A stretch of DNA of 64,000 bases from Ovis canadensis (lineage: Eukaryota; Chordata; Mammalia; Artiodactyla; Bovidae). Each line of letters starts with the position of its first letter. Within the stretch, counting starts at the first letter, position 1. The notes beneath the pieces were generated by a model. That model was given only the letters and a program-made list of their open reading frames with translations, was not told the DNA's origin and did not search any database. Shown here one piece after another: positions 12,054-23,238 of this stretch. The stretch covers positions 32,466,501-32,530,500 of the forward strand of contig NC_091255.1 in assembly GCF_042477335.2 (NCBI RefSeq), written 5' to 3'. Position numbers and translations under genes: made by a program.

Positions 12054-12599
12054 GTTTATTAAGCTAGTAAAATGAATAACGATAGTGAAGCAGTATTGGT
12101 GAGATCTTGCAGAAATAGTTTTATTTGCTAGCAATTTGGCAGTATAGAATATGAGCTTTAAAACAAGTGATAAGTATATGTGGATGTATTTATTTTTAGG
12201 ACTCTAGGCTAGGAGAATAAACCACACAATAAAGTAATGTTTGTTGAAATGATCTTTTTTTCATATTCAAAGATGTGAGTTAATCTTCAAATAGCACAGT
12301 GAAACATCTTTGACAGAACTATTCAATCTTTTACAAAACTATGGTGTGAGGGTGTGTTGACACACCTCAAAAGATATAATCATGACAAACATGAAAACTG
12401 TTGTTACATGAAAATTCATAATACAAAATGTCAGTGTGAAAGAGTAACACATAATTTAAATTAAAAGGTAGAACTAAAAATACTGGTAAATGTTAAACAG
12501 TGAAAGACACACAACTGTCAATGAATGAGGAGGGAATATGGGATGATGCAAACCTGTGTATTTAAGTAAGTAAATTTTCATCTTAAATTTAAGCACCCT
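12054..12599. other. Intergenic, nothing recognised
   Basis: AT-rich non-coding DNA without a gene or named repeat. Confidence 0.5.
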
Positions 12600-12707
12600 G
12601 AGTGGGTAGCCATTCCCTTCTCCAGGGGATCTTCCTGACTCAGGGACTGAACCTAGGTCTCCTGCATTGCAGGCAAATTCTTAACCGTCTGAACCACCAG
12701 GACAAGC
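12600..12707 (-). mobile_element. Bov-tA SINE, partial
   Basis: Only the half nearest the tRNA-like head is present, in antisense (ctccaggggatcttcctgac ... ccaccaggacaagc). The BovB-like tail is missing. Confidence 0.8.
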
Positions 12708-12911
12708 ATGATTTCAAAGGTAGACAGAAATCTTCCCTGCATGTGAATCCCAGCAAGTGAGAAATCCTGCATTAAATCCCATGATGTTCTCCAAAAGAAT
12801 GATAGGACGCCTTCTAGTTTCACAGTGCAGGCCATAGGCAGTCCTTAGCAGCAGTGCTTGAGAGTGAATTCACATAATCTGATGCTTGCTCACCTTTCAT
12901 TTTAACAAGAA

Positions 12912-13176
12912 CTACTACTACAATAGCTAACATTTATTGAAAATATACTATATTCTAGGAAGTACATGGTTACATTCATATCTAATTCATTACAAACTAT
13001 GCTTTACAGACAGTACCACATTCAAACTTCCTGACAACACAGTGAGGTAAGTTATACTTGTTCTGAAAGGTTAAGGAATTTCCAAGGGTCACACAGCTTA
13101 CAAGTGGCAAAACTAAGATTTGAACTTGCTTGTCTAACTCTGGAGCTAGTGCTGTCTACCACTTTGCTATACTATA
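12912..13176 (-). mobile_element. MIR SINE, ancient
   Basis: Antisense MIR: aatagctaacatttattga, then gggtcacacagcttacaagtgg, then tttgaacttgcttgtctaac, then ctaccactttgctatac. It covers most of the consensus with scattered changes. Confidence 0.75.
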
Positions 13177-13243
13177 TTTTATTGACAGAAGATAGTGTGT
13201 GAACTTACTCTCAGGTGAATAGGGAGTAGGTGAGCTATCAACA

Positions 13244-13469
13244 GGGGCTTCCCAGGCAGTGCTAGTGGTGAAGAACCCATCTGCCAATGCAGGAGATGTA
13301 GGGGACACGGTTCGATCCTTGGGTCAGGAAGATCCCCTGGAGAAGGGAATGGCTACCCACTGCAGTATTCTTGCCTGGAGAATCCCATGGACAGAGGAGT
13401 CAGGCGGGCTATGGTCCATAGGGTCACAAGGAGTTGGACATGACTGAAGTGACTTAGCATGCATGCACA
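13244..13469 (+). mobile_element. Bov-tA SINE with TSD
   Basis: Sense Bov-tA is flanked by an 11-bp direct repeat, agctatcaaca, at 13233-13243 and 13470-13480. It contains the B-box-like ggttcgatcc and the catgactgaagtgacttagc tail. Confidence 0.92.
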
Positions 13470-13480
13470 AGCTATCAACA

Positions 13481-14699
13481 ACTGATTTCCACTGGAAAAG
13501 GTATTATCAACGGAAATCACAATCTATGTTATCGAAGCTTACAACCAGGCACCTAAAGAGAATGAAAAATATCAACCTGTAGTAACTTTTCATTTTCCTA
13601 TGGAATCTAATTGGTCTTGGGGCACCTTACTGTATGTATATTTGCTCCAATGTTTACTGACTTAGCTTTTTGGTAACCATCAATAATAATCAGTATAATG
13701 CAGATATTGGCTTGAGTTGATGAATACAGAACAGTGTGGGCTCTCTGCGGGTCATATAAGTTATGAACTGGTGACCTAATGCTTGGGTAAATCATTTGAA
13801 CTTTATTCTGTAGGCAGCATAAAACCATTTGAATTTTCTAATAGGGTTGTGATGATAAAATCATGTTCTATGAAGATTCAGCTGACTGTGGTGTACAGAA
13901 TGGATGGAATGAGGAGAAACTGGCGACTGGAGAATATCTTAGAGGGGTTTCAATCATTCAGGTGAGAGATTTGAAATAGTCATAAAATCATTCTTTCCTA
14001 ATCCCTAACGTTATGTTTGCAACTAAGCCAGTGGGATTTAACACATCTTAACGGTGCCAGGCATTATGCCAAGTGATGCAAGGGTGAAATTGACTTGAAA
14101 AATTTTTCCCAAAGATAAAAATGAAGCTTTCAAGTGAAATTTAAGGTGTTAGGAGGGATGGGGATTTGGATGCCTGGTAAAATATCATAGTAGGTCTAGC
14201 TAAAGATTCCATCTCATCAAACCCTTCCCAGTGTCTATTCTTTCAGCCTAGGGGTGTCACAGACACGGGGAGTCTCAGAGTTAAAATGCTATTGGTAGGG
14301 GTCCAAGTCACCAAGGTCCCAGTGATGGCAGGAAAAAGTTATCTTTTCCTGGAGTTTATTCTTGGCTACATACAATAGTAAGACCAAATATTACCTTATT
14401 TTGGCCATGCATTATCTCATGTGGTTTCAAAAGATTCAAGCACATCCTTTATGATATTATACAACTGGATGGCTATAATTCTAGAACATTATGATTGTAA
14501 GAACTTAAGCTGATGATATTGCCCTGATAATGGGTTTGTTCTAATGTGTCCTGTAGCTTAGGCATGAATATTTCAATTTCAGATCACAGGTCTTAGAAGT
14601 GAGGTTCCCCACTTTTTCTCCCTTTCTCTTTCTTCCCTGCTTAATTGTGGTGATTGTAATTGGGTAGGGACCTCCATATTAGATGTGAAGTCATTCCCT
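13481..14699. other. Intergenic, 3' side of OR1G1-like gene
   Basis: There is no supported gene or named repeat. The stretch lies downstream of the minus-strand OR at 14700-15641, so its 3' UTR probably lies at the right end of this interval. Confidence 0.5.
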
Positions 14700-15641
14700 C
14701 TAAGAGGAATGAGTTCTCCTAGCCCACATTAGCTTTTTCAGGGAAGACTTGATGTCTCTGTTCCTCAAACTATAGATAAAGGGATTTAACATCGGGGTTA
14801 CCACCGTGTACATCACTGATGCAACTGCACCCTTCTGTGCCGAGTGGTTGGAGAGGGGGCTGAAGTAAACACAAAAGGAACTCCCAAAGTATAGACAGAC
14901 CACGGAGAGGTGAGAGCTGCAGGTGGAAAAGGCTTTCCGCTTCCCCTGAGCTGAGGGGATCTTCAGGATTGTCGAGAAAATGTATGCATAAGAGATAACC
15001 AGGCAAAGCACACAAACCAGACCTGTAAGACCCCCTACAGTGAAGATCACCAGTTCATTGATGAAGGGGTCTGTGCAGGACAGACTCAGAAGGGGGTTGA
15101 TGTCACAGAAGAAGTGTGCAATCTCTTGGTCTGCACAGAAGGACAGGCTGCTCATCAAGAGTGTGTGTAGCAGGGAGTGGAGGGCGTTCGTGACCCAGGA
15201 TGCAGACACTAGGAAGACACAGAGGCCAGGGCTCATGACCATGATGTAATGGAGTGGGTAGCATATGGCCTTGTAGCGGTCATAGGCCATGACAGCTAAG
15301 AGGGATGCCTCCAGCATCCCAAATATCAAGAAAAAATACAGTTGTGATAGACACCCTGTGTAGGAGATGACCTGACTCTGGGCCCATATATTTGCCAGCA
15401 TCTTGGGGACTGTGGTAGAAACAAAGCAGGTATCAGTGAGGGAGAGGTTGGCCAGGAAGAAGAACATGGGAGTGTGGAGGTGAGCATCGGCAGCGATGGC
15501 CAGAATGATGAGGAGGTTGCCCATCACTGTGACCAGGTACATGGACAGGAACAGACCAAAGAGGGGCCACTGCTGCTCTGGCTGTTGGGAGAGTCCCAGA
15601 AGGAAAAATTCTGAGACACTGGTCAGGTTTTCCCATCCCAT
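14700..15641 (-). CDS. OR1G1: Olfactory receptor, OR1G1-like
   Basis: An intact 313-residue class II OR, a seven-helix G-protein-coupled receptor of the ciliary membrane of olfactory neurons. An N-glycosylation site (NLT, residues 5-7) precedes TM1 with its GN motif (41-42). Other landmarks are LHTPMF (55-60), the conserved TM3 Cys97, MAYDRYKAI (118-126), extracellular-loop cysteines 169, 179 and 189, SY (217-218), [10 protein letters not shown] (236-245) and [12 protein letters not shown] (283-294). From memory it tracks human OR1G1 closely ([45 protein letters not shown]). The frame is open 52 codons further upstream, but the ATG at 15641 is preferred. It sits where OR proteins start, and a strong splice acceptor lies just upstream. 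The Lys where most ORs have Val in DRYVAI is unusual. Orthology is inferred, and the ligand cannot be told from sequence. Confidence 0.93.
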   Translation of the reverse strand: MGWENLTSVSEFFLLGLSQQPEQQWPLFGLFLSMYLVTVMGNLLIILAIAADAHLHTPMFFFLANLSLTDTCFVSTTVPKMLANIWAQSQVISYTGCLSQLYFFLIFGMLEASLLAVMAYDRYKAICYPLHYIMVMSPGLCVFLVSASWVTNALHSLLHTLLMSSLSFCADQEIAHFFCDINPLLSLSCTDPFINELVIFTVGGLTGLVCVLCLVISYAYIFSTILKIPSAQGKRKAFSTCSSHLSVVCLYFGSSFCVYFSPLSNHSAQKGAVASVMYTVVTPMLNPFIYSLRNRDIKSSLKKLMWARRTHSS

Positions 15642-15663
15642 TTGTCTGTAAGCAGAAAGTAGA
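15642..15663 (-). promoter_or_regulatory. Putative splice acceptor of OR1G1-like coding exon
   Basis: On the minus strand the sequence reads ctactttctgcttacag followed by acaa and ATG. This is a pyrimidine-rich tract ending in CAG four bases before the start codon. OR genes typically have non-coding 5' exons spliced to the coding exon, so the start at 15641 is well placed. The donor exon was not identified. Confidence 0.6.
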
Positions 15664-15782
15664 GTTAACTGAATGAGATTTGTAAGCCCTGGACTGTGAG
15701 CTCTGAAAATTATGAGATATTCCAGCGTTGATATTCTAGGGTGGGGTTGAATCATATAAAATCTCCAATATTTAACTGCTTG

Positions 15783-15910
15783 TTGTTCAATCACCAAGTT
15801 GTGTCTGACTCTGTGCTACCCCATGGACCATAGCCTGCCAGGCCTCCCTGTCCCTCACTGTCTCCTGGAGTTTGCCCAAGTTCACATCCATTGAATTGGT
15901 AATGCCACCT
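15783..15910 (-). mobile_element. BovB LINE, 3' end fragment
   Basis: Antisense BovB terminus (accaagttgtgtctgactc ... gtttgcccaagttcacatcc) lies directly upstream of the OR1G1-like gene. It is 5' truncated to about 125 bases. Confidence 0.82.
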
Positions 15911-16048
15911 GCAGAAATATCAGTTTCATCTAGTTCAGCTGACTGTTTGCAAATGCTTGTGCTTGGTGCCGTGGAAAACTGAAGATTTGTCTGCAGTGGT
16001 AGAAGAGGTTTTTGAAAAAACTTTATTATATAAGTGTTAATCCAATAT

Positions 16049-16236
16049 GGGCTTTCCTGGTGGCTCAACAGTAATGAATCTGCCGGCAATGCAGAGAAAG
16101 ACCCTGGTGGGTCAAGAAGATCCCTTGGAGAAGGGCATGGCAATCCAATCCTGTACTCTTGCCTGGAGAATCCCAGGGACAGTCCATGGGTTTGCAAAGT
16201 TGGACATGACTGAACAACTAACACTTTCACTTTTCA
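16049..16236 (+). mobile_element. Bov-tA SINE
   Basis: Sense Bov-tA (gggctttcctggtggctcaa ... ggacatgactgaacaactaac). It is somewhat diverged and slightly shortened in the middle. Confidence 0.87.
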
Positions 16237-16439
16237 CTCCAGTACATATATCTGGGGGAGTAGGCTGGACATGTTTGTTTGCTTAACTCTCATGGTATTC
16301 GTGTGGACATTATGATAATCCATCCTGGGATTTCACGAGTCAGAAAAGTATTTAACAGATTTTCCCAATGCTTCAAAAAGAATAGCTGCTGGAGAAGGGG
16401 CTTGGGAATTGGTAAAAAAGCACATCTAATACTGAAAGT

Positions 16440-17118
16440 GACTAAATAACAACACTGGAATCATTACCACCACTATCCACACAGCTCATTTGGCCAGAAA
16501 CCTGGGCATCATTACTGACCCATTTTCCTTCCTCCCTGTCTGCATCCAAGTACCATCAAATTGTAGTAATTTTATTTTCTCAATATAGCTGAAATTTACC
16601 TATTTATCTCTATTTACGCACTTCCCTCAGGCCCAGCTGCCACTACCATCATCGAGGACAGTAACATTTGTTATTTAGATTTTGGCAGTTGTTCTCCTTG
16701 CCTCCAGGCAGTTCTCCTTGCCTCCAGGCAAACCCACCGGCCATCTGTTCTTACAACAGAGAGAATGAGCTTTCAACACATCATATCTGATTTTATTGCT
16801 CCAGCTGAGAAATCCTTCAGAGGCTCCTCTTTACTCTCACGATAGACTCTAAACTTCTCAAAATGGCCTGAAGACCCTCGACTCTACTGGTATTTATTAC
16901 AAATGTTTCCAGTTATCATGAACCTCCCTCCTGCATTCTACATCTTATGTACCAATTACACTTTGAATTTTTTAAAAGACCCAGATGCAGTCTCACTTCA
17001 GACTTTTGCCCATCTTATTTTCTTGGGCTGGAATAGTCTTCTCGCTCTCATTCATCAGACATGCCAAACTTCAGATCTCGGCTTAAATGTTAGTTCTACT
17101 AGGAAGCTTTCCCTCCTT
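16440..17118 (+). mobile_element. Ancient L2 LINE 3' region, left part
   Basis: L2-like 3' features in order are cttgggctggaatagtcttc (near 17021), cagatctcggcttaaatg (near 17072) and aggaagctttccctcc (17101). It is interrupted by a Bov-tA and continues from 17325. It includes an exact 20-bp tandem duplication at 16691-16710 / 16711-16730. Confidence 0.6.
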
Positions 17119-17314
17119 GGGTGGGTGGTTTAGTTGCTAAGTTGTATCTGACTCTTGCTATCCCACCAGACTCCTCTGTTCATGGAATTTTCCAGGCAAG
17201 AATACTGGAGTGGGTTGCCATTTCCTTCTCCAGGGGCTCTTCCCAACCCAGGGATCAAGCTTGCATCTCCTGCATTGCGGGCAGATTCTTTACCGATTGA
17301 GCCACCAGGGAATC
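17119..17314 (-). mobile_element. Bov-tA SINE with TSD, inside L2
   Basis: Antisense Bov-tA has a TSD, ttccctcctt, at 17109-17118 and 17315-17324, so it inserted into the older L2 sequence. Confidence 0.9.
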
Positions 17315-17324
17315 TTCCCTCCTT

Positions 17325-17560
17325 ACCCTCGCACAAAAAACTCAGGTTCATGTCCCTCCTGCCCCGGCGCCTCCCCCATCACAGCATGTATCTCTCTGGA
17401 TTGTGACCATCTATTTACCTCTCTATGGCTCAATGGTGAGCACCACTGAGAGTAGGCAGAGATGTATATCTTGTTCCTCTTTGGACTCTAACATTAGTCC
17501 TGAGCGTAGTGCAACATAGGTACTTAGCAAGTACCCATCATGTGAATAAATAAACCCCAA
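17325..17560 (+). mobile_element. Ancient L2 LINE 3' region, right part
   Basis: Continues the element from 16440 and finishes with ttgttcctctttggactc, then gtacttagcaagtacccatc, then gtgaataaataa, the usual end of L2. Confidence 0.6.
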
Positions 17561-17853
17561 AGAGTAGATAGAATGGAAAGAGAGATTGTAGAGAGGTAAT
17601 ATCAGTCATAGGGAGCAGCCTGAACCGTTCTGTTACTGGTTTCATCCTTAGCTTTGACTAAATAAAGTCCTGGCCATAGGAATATGTAGGAAACATTATG
17701 GTTACACAGACATAAAGATGTCAAACAAAGCAAAGGCACTCTTGGTGAATTTAACTTGAATGCCTTCTGGACTCAGGTTCAAGTTTAAGAACGAAAATGA
17801 AATTTAAAGAGTCCAAGTTCCCCATTGATAAGGAAAGAAACATCCGGGGAGGA

Positions 17854-18114
17854 CTTCCTTGGTGGTCCAGTGGTTAGAAATCACTTGCTGGTACAGAGGA
17901 CGGGGGTTCCAACCTTAATGTGGGAAGCAGCTAAGCCCATACGCCACAGCTACTGAGCCGGAACACCCTGGAGCCCATGCTCCGCGGCAAGAGAAGCCAC
18001 TGTAATGAGAAGTCCACACACCGCAACTAGAGAAAGCCCATGTGCAGCAACGAAGACTCAGAGCAGTCAAAAATAAATAATAAAAAAATTTAAAAGTATA
18101 TGAAAAAAGAGAAG
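17854..18114 (+). mobile_element. CHR-type tRNA-derived SINE
   Basis: Begins cttccttggtggtccagtgg, contains gaacaccctggagcccatg and caagagaagccactgtaatg, and ends in aaaataaataataaa. The 13-bp TSD catcc(g/a)gggagga at 17841-17853 and 18115-18127 has one mismatch. CHR SINEs are shared by ruminants, hippos and whales, so this copy is older than Bov-tA. Confidence 0.85.
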
Positions 18115-18165
18115 CATCCAGGGAGGAACGGAGAAAAAGCTATAAAGTTATAAACTGAGACAGTT

Positions 18166-18183
18166 GGGTGGTGGTGGTGGTGG
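18166..18183. repeat. (GGT)n microsatellite
   Basis: Short run of GGT units followed by a G tract. Confidence 0.85.
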
Positions 18184-18428
18184 GGGATTGGAGTGATTAG
18201 GACACACCTCAAACTCATTCTCATTGTGGTTCCAAATATAAACAGTTTCATCCCACTTCTAGAAATAATATGTAAATAGATAATAAATAAGCAGTAGTAA
18301 ATGGTTGACTAGTATGTTCATTAAGTTTCTAGAAGAATAAGCAAGACACCAATAAGAGTAATTACTTGCTGGAGGTATGGGAATTGCACGGATAAGACAC
18401 AGGGGAGGGAGGGACTTTTCATGTGTAT

Positions 18429-18638
18429 GTGTGTTAGTCACTCAGTCGTATCCAACTCTTTGCGACCCCATGGATTGTAGCCCTCCAGGCTCCTCTGTCC
18501 AAGGGGTTCTCCAGGCAAGAATACTGGAGTGGGTTGCCATTCCCTTCTCCAGGGATCTTCCTGACTCAGGGATTGAACCTGGGTCTCCTGCATTGCAGGT
18601 GGAGTGAGTCTTTACCATCTGAGCCACCAGGGAAACCC
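18429..18638 (-). mobile_element. Bov-tA SINE with TSD
   Basis: Antisense Bov-tA is flanked by the perfect 12-bp repeat tttcatgtgtat at 18417-18428 and 18639-18650. Confidence 0.93.
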
Positions 18639-18650
18639 TTTCATGTGTAT

Positions 18651-19730
18651 ATTTTATCTTTTAGCATATTTTGAGGTTTGAACCACTCAGTGACCATATC
18701 ACTTACTGAAAATTAATTAAAATTAATTAACTGAAAAATCAATCAATTAATAAATTAATTTCCCTTAAAGCAAATCATAAAAATCTATAAAATGGAGACA
18801 ATGTAGTATAATGCAGCCACTCTTTGATGGAGATTCCATGAATAGCAGAGAACTTGTTTCACTGGAGCCATGTCCTTTTAATGTGTTAATGTGGTGTGCG
18901 AGCATGAGTGTGTATGTGTGTGTGTTTGTGCATATATGTGGGTGGGTGCACGTGTGTTTCCTGCAGAGGCTGGAGGTTAACGGGATCATGTTGAATAATT
19001 TGTGGAGAGAAGTTGCCATTGACTCCTGTGCTTTGTTCTTATAGCATGATGACTTTCAGCTTGTAAGATTAAGGACCCAGGCATCTGCCCCTTTTGTCCA
19101 TTAAAGCAGCACATCATTGTTGTTTTAGGACTGTTTGTGAGAGATAGGTTCCTAAATGACCATAGGGTAGGACAGACAGAGGAGAAAGGAGGAGAAAAAA
19201 GGAGCAACAGGGAGTCGTGTATCTTCCTTTTCTAATCCTTACCTGGCTGTTGTTGCCAATCACTGAGGGTATCACTGGCAGGCTTCTGTCTGCTTCACGC
19301 ACATCTCTACAGTAGACCATCAGAAGATGACAGAAACTGCTTTTAAAGGCACAAAAGGAAATTTGCTTCATGCTCAGGGTGTGTTAAATAATGATTGTGG
19401 ATATTGCTTCATCTGCTCAGATTTTCTCTTTGGTCTCACGGTATTAGAGAACTTTTAATTTTTGTCCGTTCTGAGAATGAAAGACAATAGCTCTGGGTTG
19501 AGGTTATAATCATACCAGTATATGACATCCCAGAAAGCTGCATTCACAGAATACCACATAGAGCCTAACAATCACATAGCATCATAGCATCCCTTTTCTA
19601 TTTATTTCAGAATTTTCTGCTCACGTTTGCCCCTTTTAGTTGTTCATAGCACCCATGAGAAACGTGTTCTTGCAATTTCATACTCCAGGGACAATGATGA
19701 AATTGTAAGTACACATTTCTTATGGTCTGT
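18651..19730. other. Intergenic, nothing recognised
   Basis: Non-coding. A short TG-rich patch lies at about 18906-18955, and repeated aattaatt units lie at about 18712-18762. No gene or named transposon is visible. Confidence 0.5.
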
Positions 19731-19922
19731 GGGCTTCCCTTGTGGCACAGCTGGTAAAGAATCCACCTGCAATGCGAGAGACCTGGGTTAGATCCCTGGG
19801 TTGGGAAGATACCCTGGAGAAGAGAAAGGCTATCCACTCCCGTATTCTGGCCTGGAGAATTCCATGGACTGTATAGTCCATAGGATTGCAAAGAGTCTGA
19901 CACGACTGAGCAACTTTCACTC
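19731..19922 (+). mobile_element. Bov-tA SINE
   Basis: Sense Bov-tA (gggcttcccttgtggcacag ... acacgactgagcaactttcac). It is followed to about 20005 by several imperfect taggttggat(t)ga units. Confidence 0.87.
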
Positions 19923-20119
19923 TCTTAGCTTAGGTTGGATTGATCAGGTTGGATAGCTTAGGTTGGACTGAGCAAATTTCACATTCAATTCTTAGGTTGG
20001 ATTGATCTCAAGATCTGTTAAACTGAAGATAATTAATTCTGTGTGGTACTGAGAAGCCACGAGAACTGAGAATCCACTGATGTGTCCCTGTTGTATACTG
20101 GTTCAAGAGAGACTAAGGT

Positions 20120-20262
20120 AGGACTTATCTGGCGGTCTCCAGTGAGATGCCAAGCTTCTAACGCAGGGGCCATGGGTTCCATCTCATCCCTGGTTGGGGA
20201 ACTGGGACCCCATGTGCTGTGCAGTACAGGCAGAATAAAAAAAGAGAGAGAGAGAGGGGCTA
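20120..20262 (+). mobile_element. CHR-type SINE, diverged
   Basis: Has ggacttatctggcggtctcc, ccatgggttccatctcatcc and a right end of gcagaataaaaaaagagagagag. It is a short and diverged member. Confidence 0.6.
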
Positions 20263-20790
20263 AAGCATGAGAGACGTGTCTGTGATACCTCTGTGGGCCC
20301 AACAGGATCCTAGCATTCCTTTCACTAGCAAAGAAACCAAGTATGTTTAGTGCTGTGATTTTTTTTCTGTAATCTTTCCTGGAGGTGCCGACAGAGGCCT
20401 TCTGCACCATGAAAAAGGCCAGATGAGTTGAACCACTCTTGACTCAGAGAGTACCTTACTATCTTGTCTTCTAGACTTGATCATCCTAGTCCAGGTGAGG
20501 CTAAGTTGATGTTGACCCCCTTGGCCTGTTTATCCCTCCTTTGTGCTGGAGAGACCAGGGGTGAGAAGCTGGGATTCCTTATCATGGCAGGTAACCAGCA
20601 GCCTGTTCATGCATAAGTTGCTTATACAGATCTATGGGGCATGTGGAAGCTGAAATGACATCCAGCAAATGACATCTATTCTTTCTTTTAGAAATGGTCA
20701 CTTAATAGTCTTCTCCAAGTTCACCAAATTAAGGACATGGAGAATAAAGCAACGCCGAATATGGGTGACCTGGGAGTATGGGTTATTCTT
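20263..20790. other. Intergenic, nothing recognised
   Basis: Non-coding stretch between two SINEs with no supported feature. Confidence 0.45.
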
Positions 20791-20810
20791 GGAGTCTCTT
20801 TAGAAAGTGG

Positions 20811-21017
20811 AGCTTCCCTGGTAGTTCAGATGGTGAAGAATCTGACTGCAATGTAGGAGACTCGGGTTTGATCCCTGAGTGTAGAAGATCCCCTGGAGAA
20901 GGGAATGGCAGCCCACTCCAGTATTCTTGCCTGGAGAATCCCATGGACAGAGGAGCCTAGTGGGCTACAGTCTATGGGTTGCAAAAAGTCAGACATGAAC
21001 AAGCGACTAACTTAACT
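20811..21017 (+). mobile_element. Bov-tA SINE with 20-bp TSD
   Basis: Sense Bov-tA lies between two copies of ggagtctctttagaaagtgg (20791-20810 and 21018-21038, the right copy with one extra A). The long, almost perfect TSD gives exact borders. Confidence 0.95.
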
Positions 21018-21219
21018 GGAGTCTCTTTAGAAAAGTGGACAACAAGTTCATGTGTGTGCTGAAAGTGCTGGCATGCTACGCCCTTAAATCAGTAATTTAA
21101 TGGTTTAAACACATTATTCTGTTGTATTGAATAAAATAACCACATAATTCTATGCTGAAAAATCTGCTTTAATCTTTTTTCTACCATGGGCAAAAGTTAA
21201 TTAGTAAACTGATACTTTA

Positions 21220-22290
21220 AGAAGGGATGTAATATGATTTGGAACATGTGGTCTTTGACACTCAGACTCCATTGACCACGCAGGACTGGCAACTAGCACA
21301 GCTGAATGGACAGAAGCTGGAAAGACAGAGATGTAGGTGGTTCTGTGCTGGCTTCTGCTTTTTCCCCTGGTGTGGGTGCTTCGGAGATGGTGGGAAGCGG
21401 AGGGGTTGGAGCAGCGCTACTGAGGTGTCTCTGCTCCATCCCTGGTGCGTGCAGGCACGTGCATTATCGCTATGGCGGTTTTCACCCTAGCTCGAGGATT
21501 GGCCAGGACCTGGGCGGGGTCTACTTCTTGCGCATGCGCACGTGCATGCTAACAACCGCGGTCTCCACGCTGGCTGGTGGCAGGGACTTGCTGAACCAGC
21601 TCCACTTTTTCCACGGTGCAGCATGCACTGGCAGTTGCAGTCTCTGTCTGGCTAGAGGCATGGCTGGGTCCTGACCTGGCTCTGCTCCTCCCCTGGTGAA
21701 TGCTCACGTGCGTGGGCAATGGTAGCCTCCTCTTGAGTCAGGAGCGGCGCTGGAGCAGGAGTCTGGTATGGGCTGAGGGATGTGCTGGAGTCTTCCTGGC
21801 AGGTTGGCCAGAGCACCAAGAAGTTTCCTATCTGCTGCCTCCTCACTGGGATTGAGAATAACCAAATTTGTGCACAAGCTCTTTAAGAGCAGAGTCTCAG
21901 TTTCTCATAGGCCTCTGATAAGCCCTCTTGTTTTTCAAGCCGTATATGGGGGCTTGTCTTCCTGGTGTTGGATCCTAGGTCTGGTTTGCTTAATATGTGG
22001 CTTGAACCCCTCCAACCCCACGGAGGGTCACTGAGCCTGTGTTCCCTGCTTCTCTGGTTCACTCGTTAAGGGTGTCGGTCCTGACTAGTTTGCTTCCCTT
22101 CCCCTCCTACCAGACTCTGTGTGGTTTTCTGTACAGCCTTGGTTGTAGAAGAGCCATTCTGCTAGTCTTCAGGTCATTATTGGTAAGAATTATTCTATAT
22201 GTATTTGTAGTTTTGATGTGTATTTTTTTGGGGGGGAGGTATGCTCAAGGTCTTCTTACTTTACCATTTTGATTCCACCCCAGGACATAA
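21220..22290 (-). mobile_element. GC/CpG-rich block, probably antisense L1 5' UTR
   Basis: Read on the minus strand from about 22285, it starts ggggtggaatcaaaatggt, then catcaaaactacaaatacat and atgacctgaagactagcag. This resembles the start of a mammalian L1 5' UTR, and a CpG-rich body follows down to about 21340. It lies next to a + strand L1 3' end. The open frames across it are a by-product of high GC and carry no recognised domain. A degenerate LTR is an alternative I could not exclude. Confidence 0.55.
21511..21540. promoter_or_regulatory. NRF1 consensus and GC box
   Basis: The palindrome tgcgcatgcgca at 21529-21540 matches the NRF1 consensus exactly, and gggcgggg (Sp/KLF GC box) lies just upstream at about 21512-21519. 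Both are within the CpG-rich block. Activity is not shown by sequence. Confidence 0.5.
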
Positions 22291-22409
22291 AGCAGCTATT
22301 ATAACTATGTTCCGTGAAGTAAAGGAAAATAGGCAACCAATAAATGCAATTATAATCTCAGCAGAAAAACTCAAACAAAACAAACAAAAAATAGACATTC
22401 TCCAACTGC

Positions 22410-22499
22410 TGATGGCTGATTCACGTTGTTGTATGGCAGAAACCAACACAAAATTGTAAAGTAATTTTCTTCTGATTAAAAATAAATTAAAAAAAAAGA
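22410..22499 (+). mobile_element. Ruminant L1 3' terminus
   Basis: Reads gatggctgattcacgttg, then gtatggcagaaaccaacac, then attgtaaagtaattttcttc, then an A-rich tail. It is the sense counterpart of the L1 ends seen in antisense near 36330 and 49770. Confidence 0.65.
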
Positions 22500-22620
22500 A
22501 ACTCTAGAGCTGAAAATTGCAGTTATTTGAAATAAAAACACACGTTGCTGTTTTAATTTACACAGCTTGGTGACATCCTGGATGAAAACCCCATAGCACA
22601 GCATAGGACCTAATAGACTG

Positions 22621-22622
<2 letters not shown>

Positions 22623-22686
<64 letters not shown>
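22623..22686. repeat. (TA)n microsatellite
   Basis: About 31 uninterrupted AT units, expected to be polymorphic. It lies just left of the start of the first OR1A duplication unit. Confidence 0.97.
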
Positions 22687-22689
<3 letters not shown>

Positions 22690-22917
22690 TTAAGTGGAAT
22701 TAATCATAAACCTGTCCTCTGGAGCTATACAGGATAAATGTAATACCTTTGATATTAGAAAGATTCTAGATATTAAAAATCACAACCATCAGTTATTCTA
22801 AGAGGAGTATTGTATATCTCCTCTGTGGGTTAGCTGTAGAGTCTAAAGAAGAGCATTAGGCATGAAGAAACTGGAGTCAGATTCTAGAGCAACATTGTAC
22901 TAATTAAAGGGTATTTA

Positions 22918-23238
22918 GGGCTTCCTGTGGTCCAGTGGATAAGAATTCACCTGCCAATACAGGAGATATGAGTTCCATCCCTGGCCTGGGGAGATCCCAC
23001 TTGCTGCAGAGCCACTAAGCGCATGTGCCACAACTACTGAGCCTGTGCTTTAGAGCCTGAAAACTGCAACGACTGAAGCCTGGGTGCCCTAGAGCCCTTG
23101 CTCCACAACAAGAGATGCCACCACAATGAGAAGGCCATGCACCGCAACTAGAGAGTAGCCCCCACTGGGGGCAACTGGAGAAAAGGCTGCATAGCCTGCA
23201 AAGACCCAGCACAGCCAAAAATAAATAAATAAATAACA
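22918..23238 (+). mobile_element. CHR-type SINE, full length
   Basis: Starts gggcttcctgtggtccagtg, carries the actactgagcctgtgctttag and caacaagagatgccaccac blocks, and ends (aaat)n. Confidence 0.87.

Noticed and set aside
15642-15797. 52-residue N-terminal extension of the OR1G1-like receptor
   Set aside because: ORs start a few residues before the NxT/S site. A splice acceptor lies between the extension and ATG 15641, and the extension runs into BovB sequence.
21239-22034. Several overlapping open frames in the GC-rich block
   Set aside because: High GC removes stops by chance. No domain, and the block itself looks like a repeat UTR.
22623-22686. (TA)n tract as an origin, CRISPR or regulatory array
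   Set aside because: A simple dinucleotide run without spacers or associated genes. No CRISPR-like array exists anywhere in the window.
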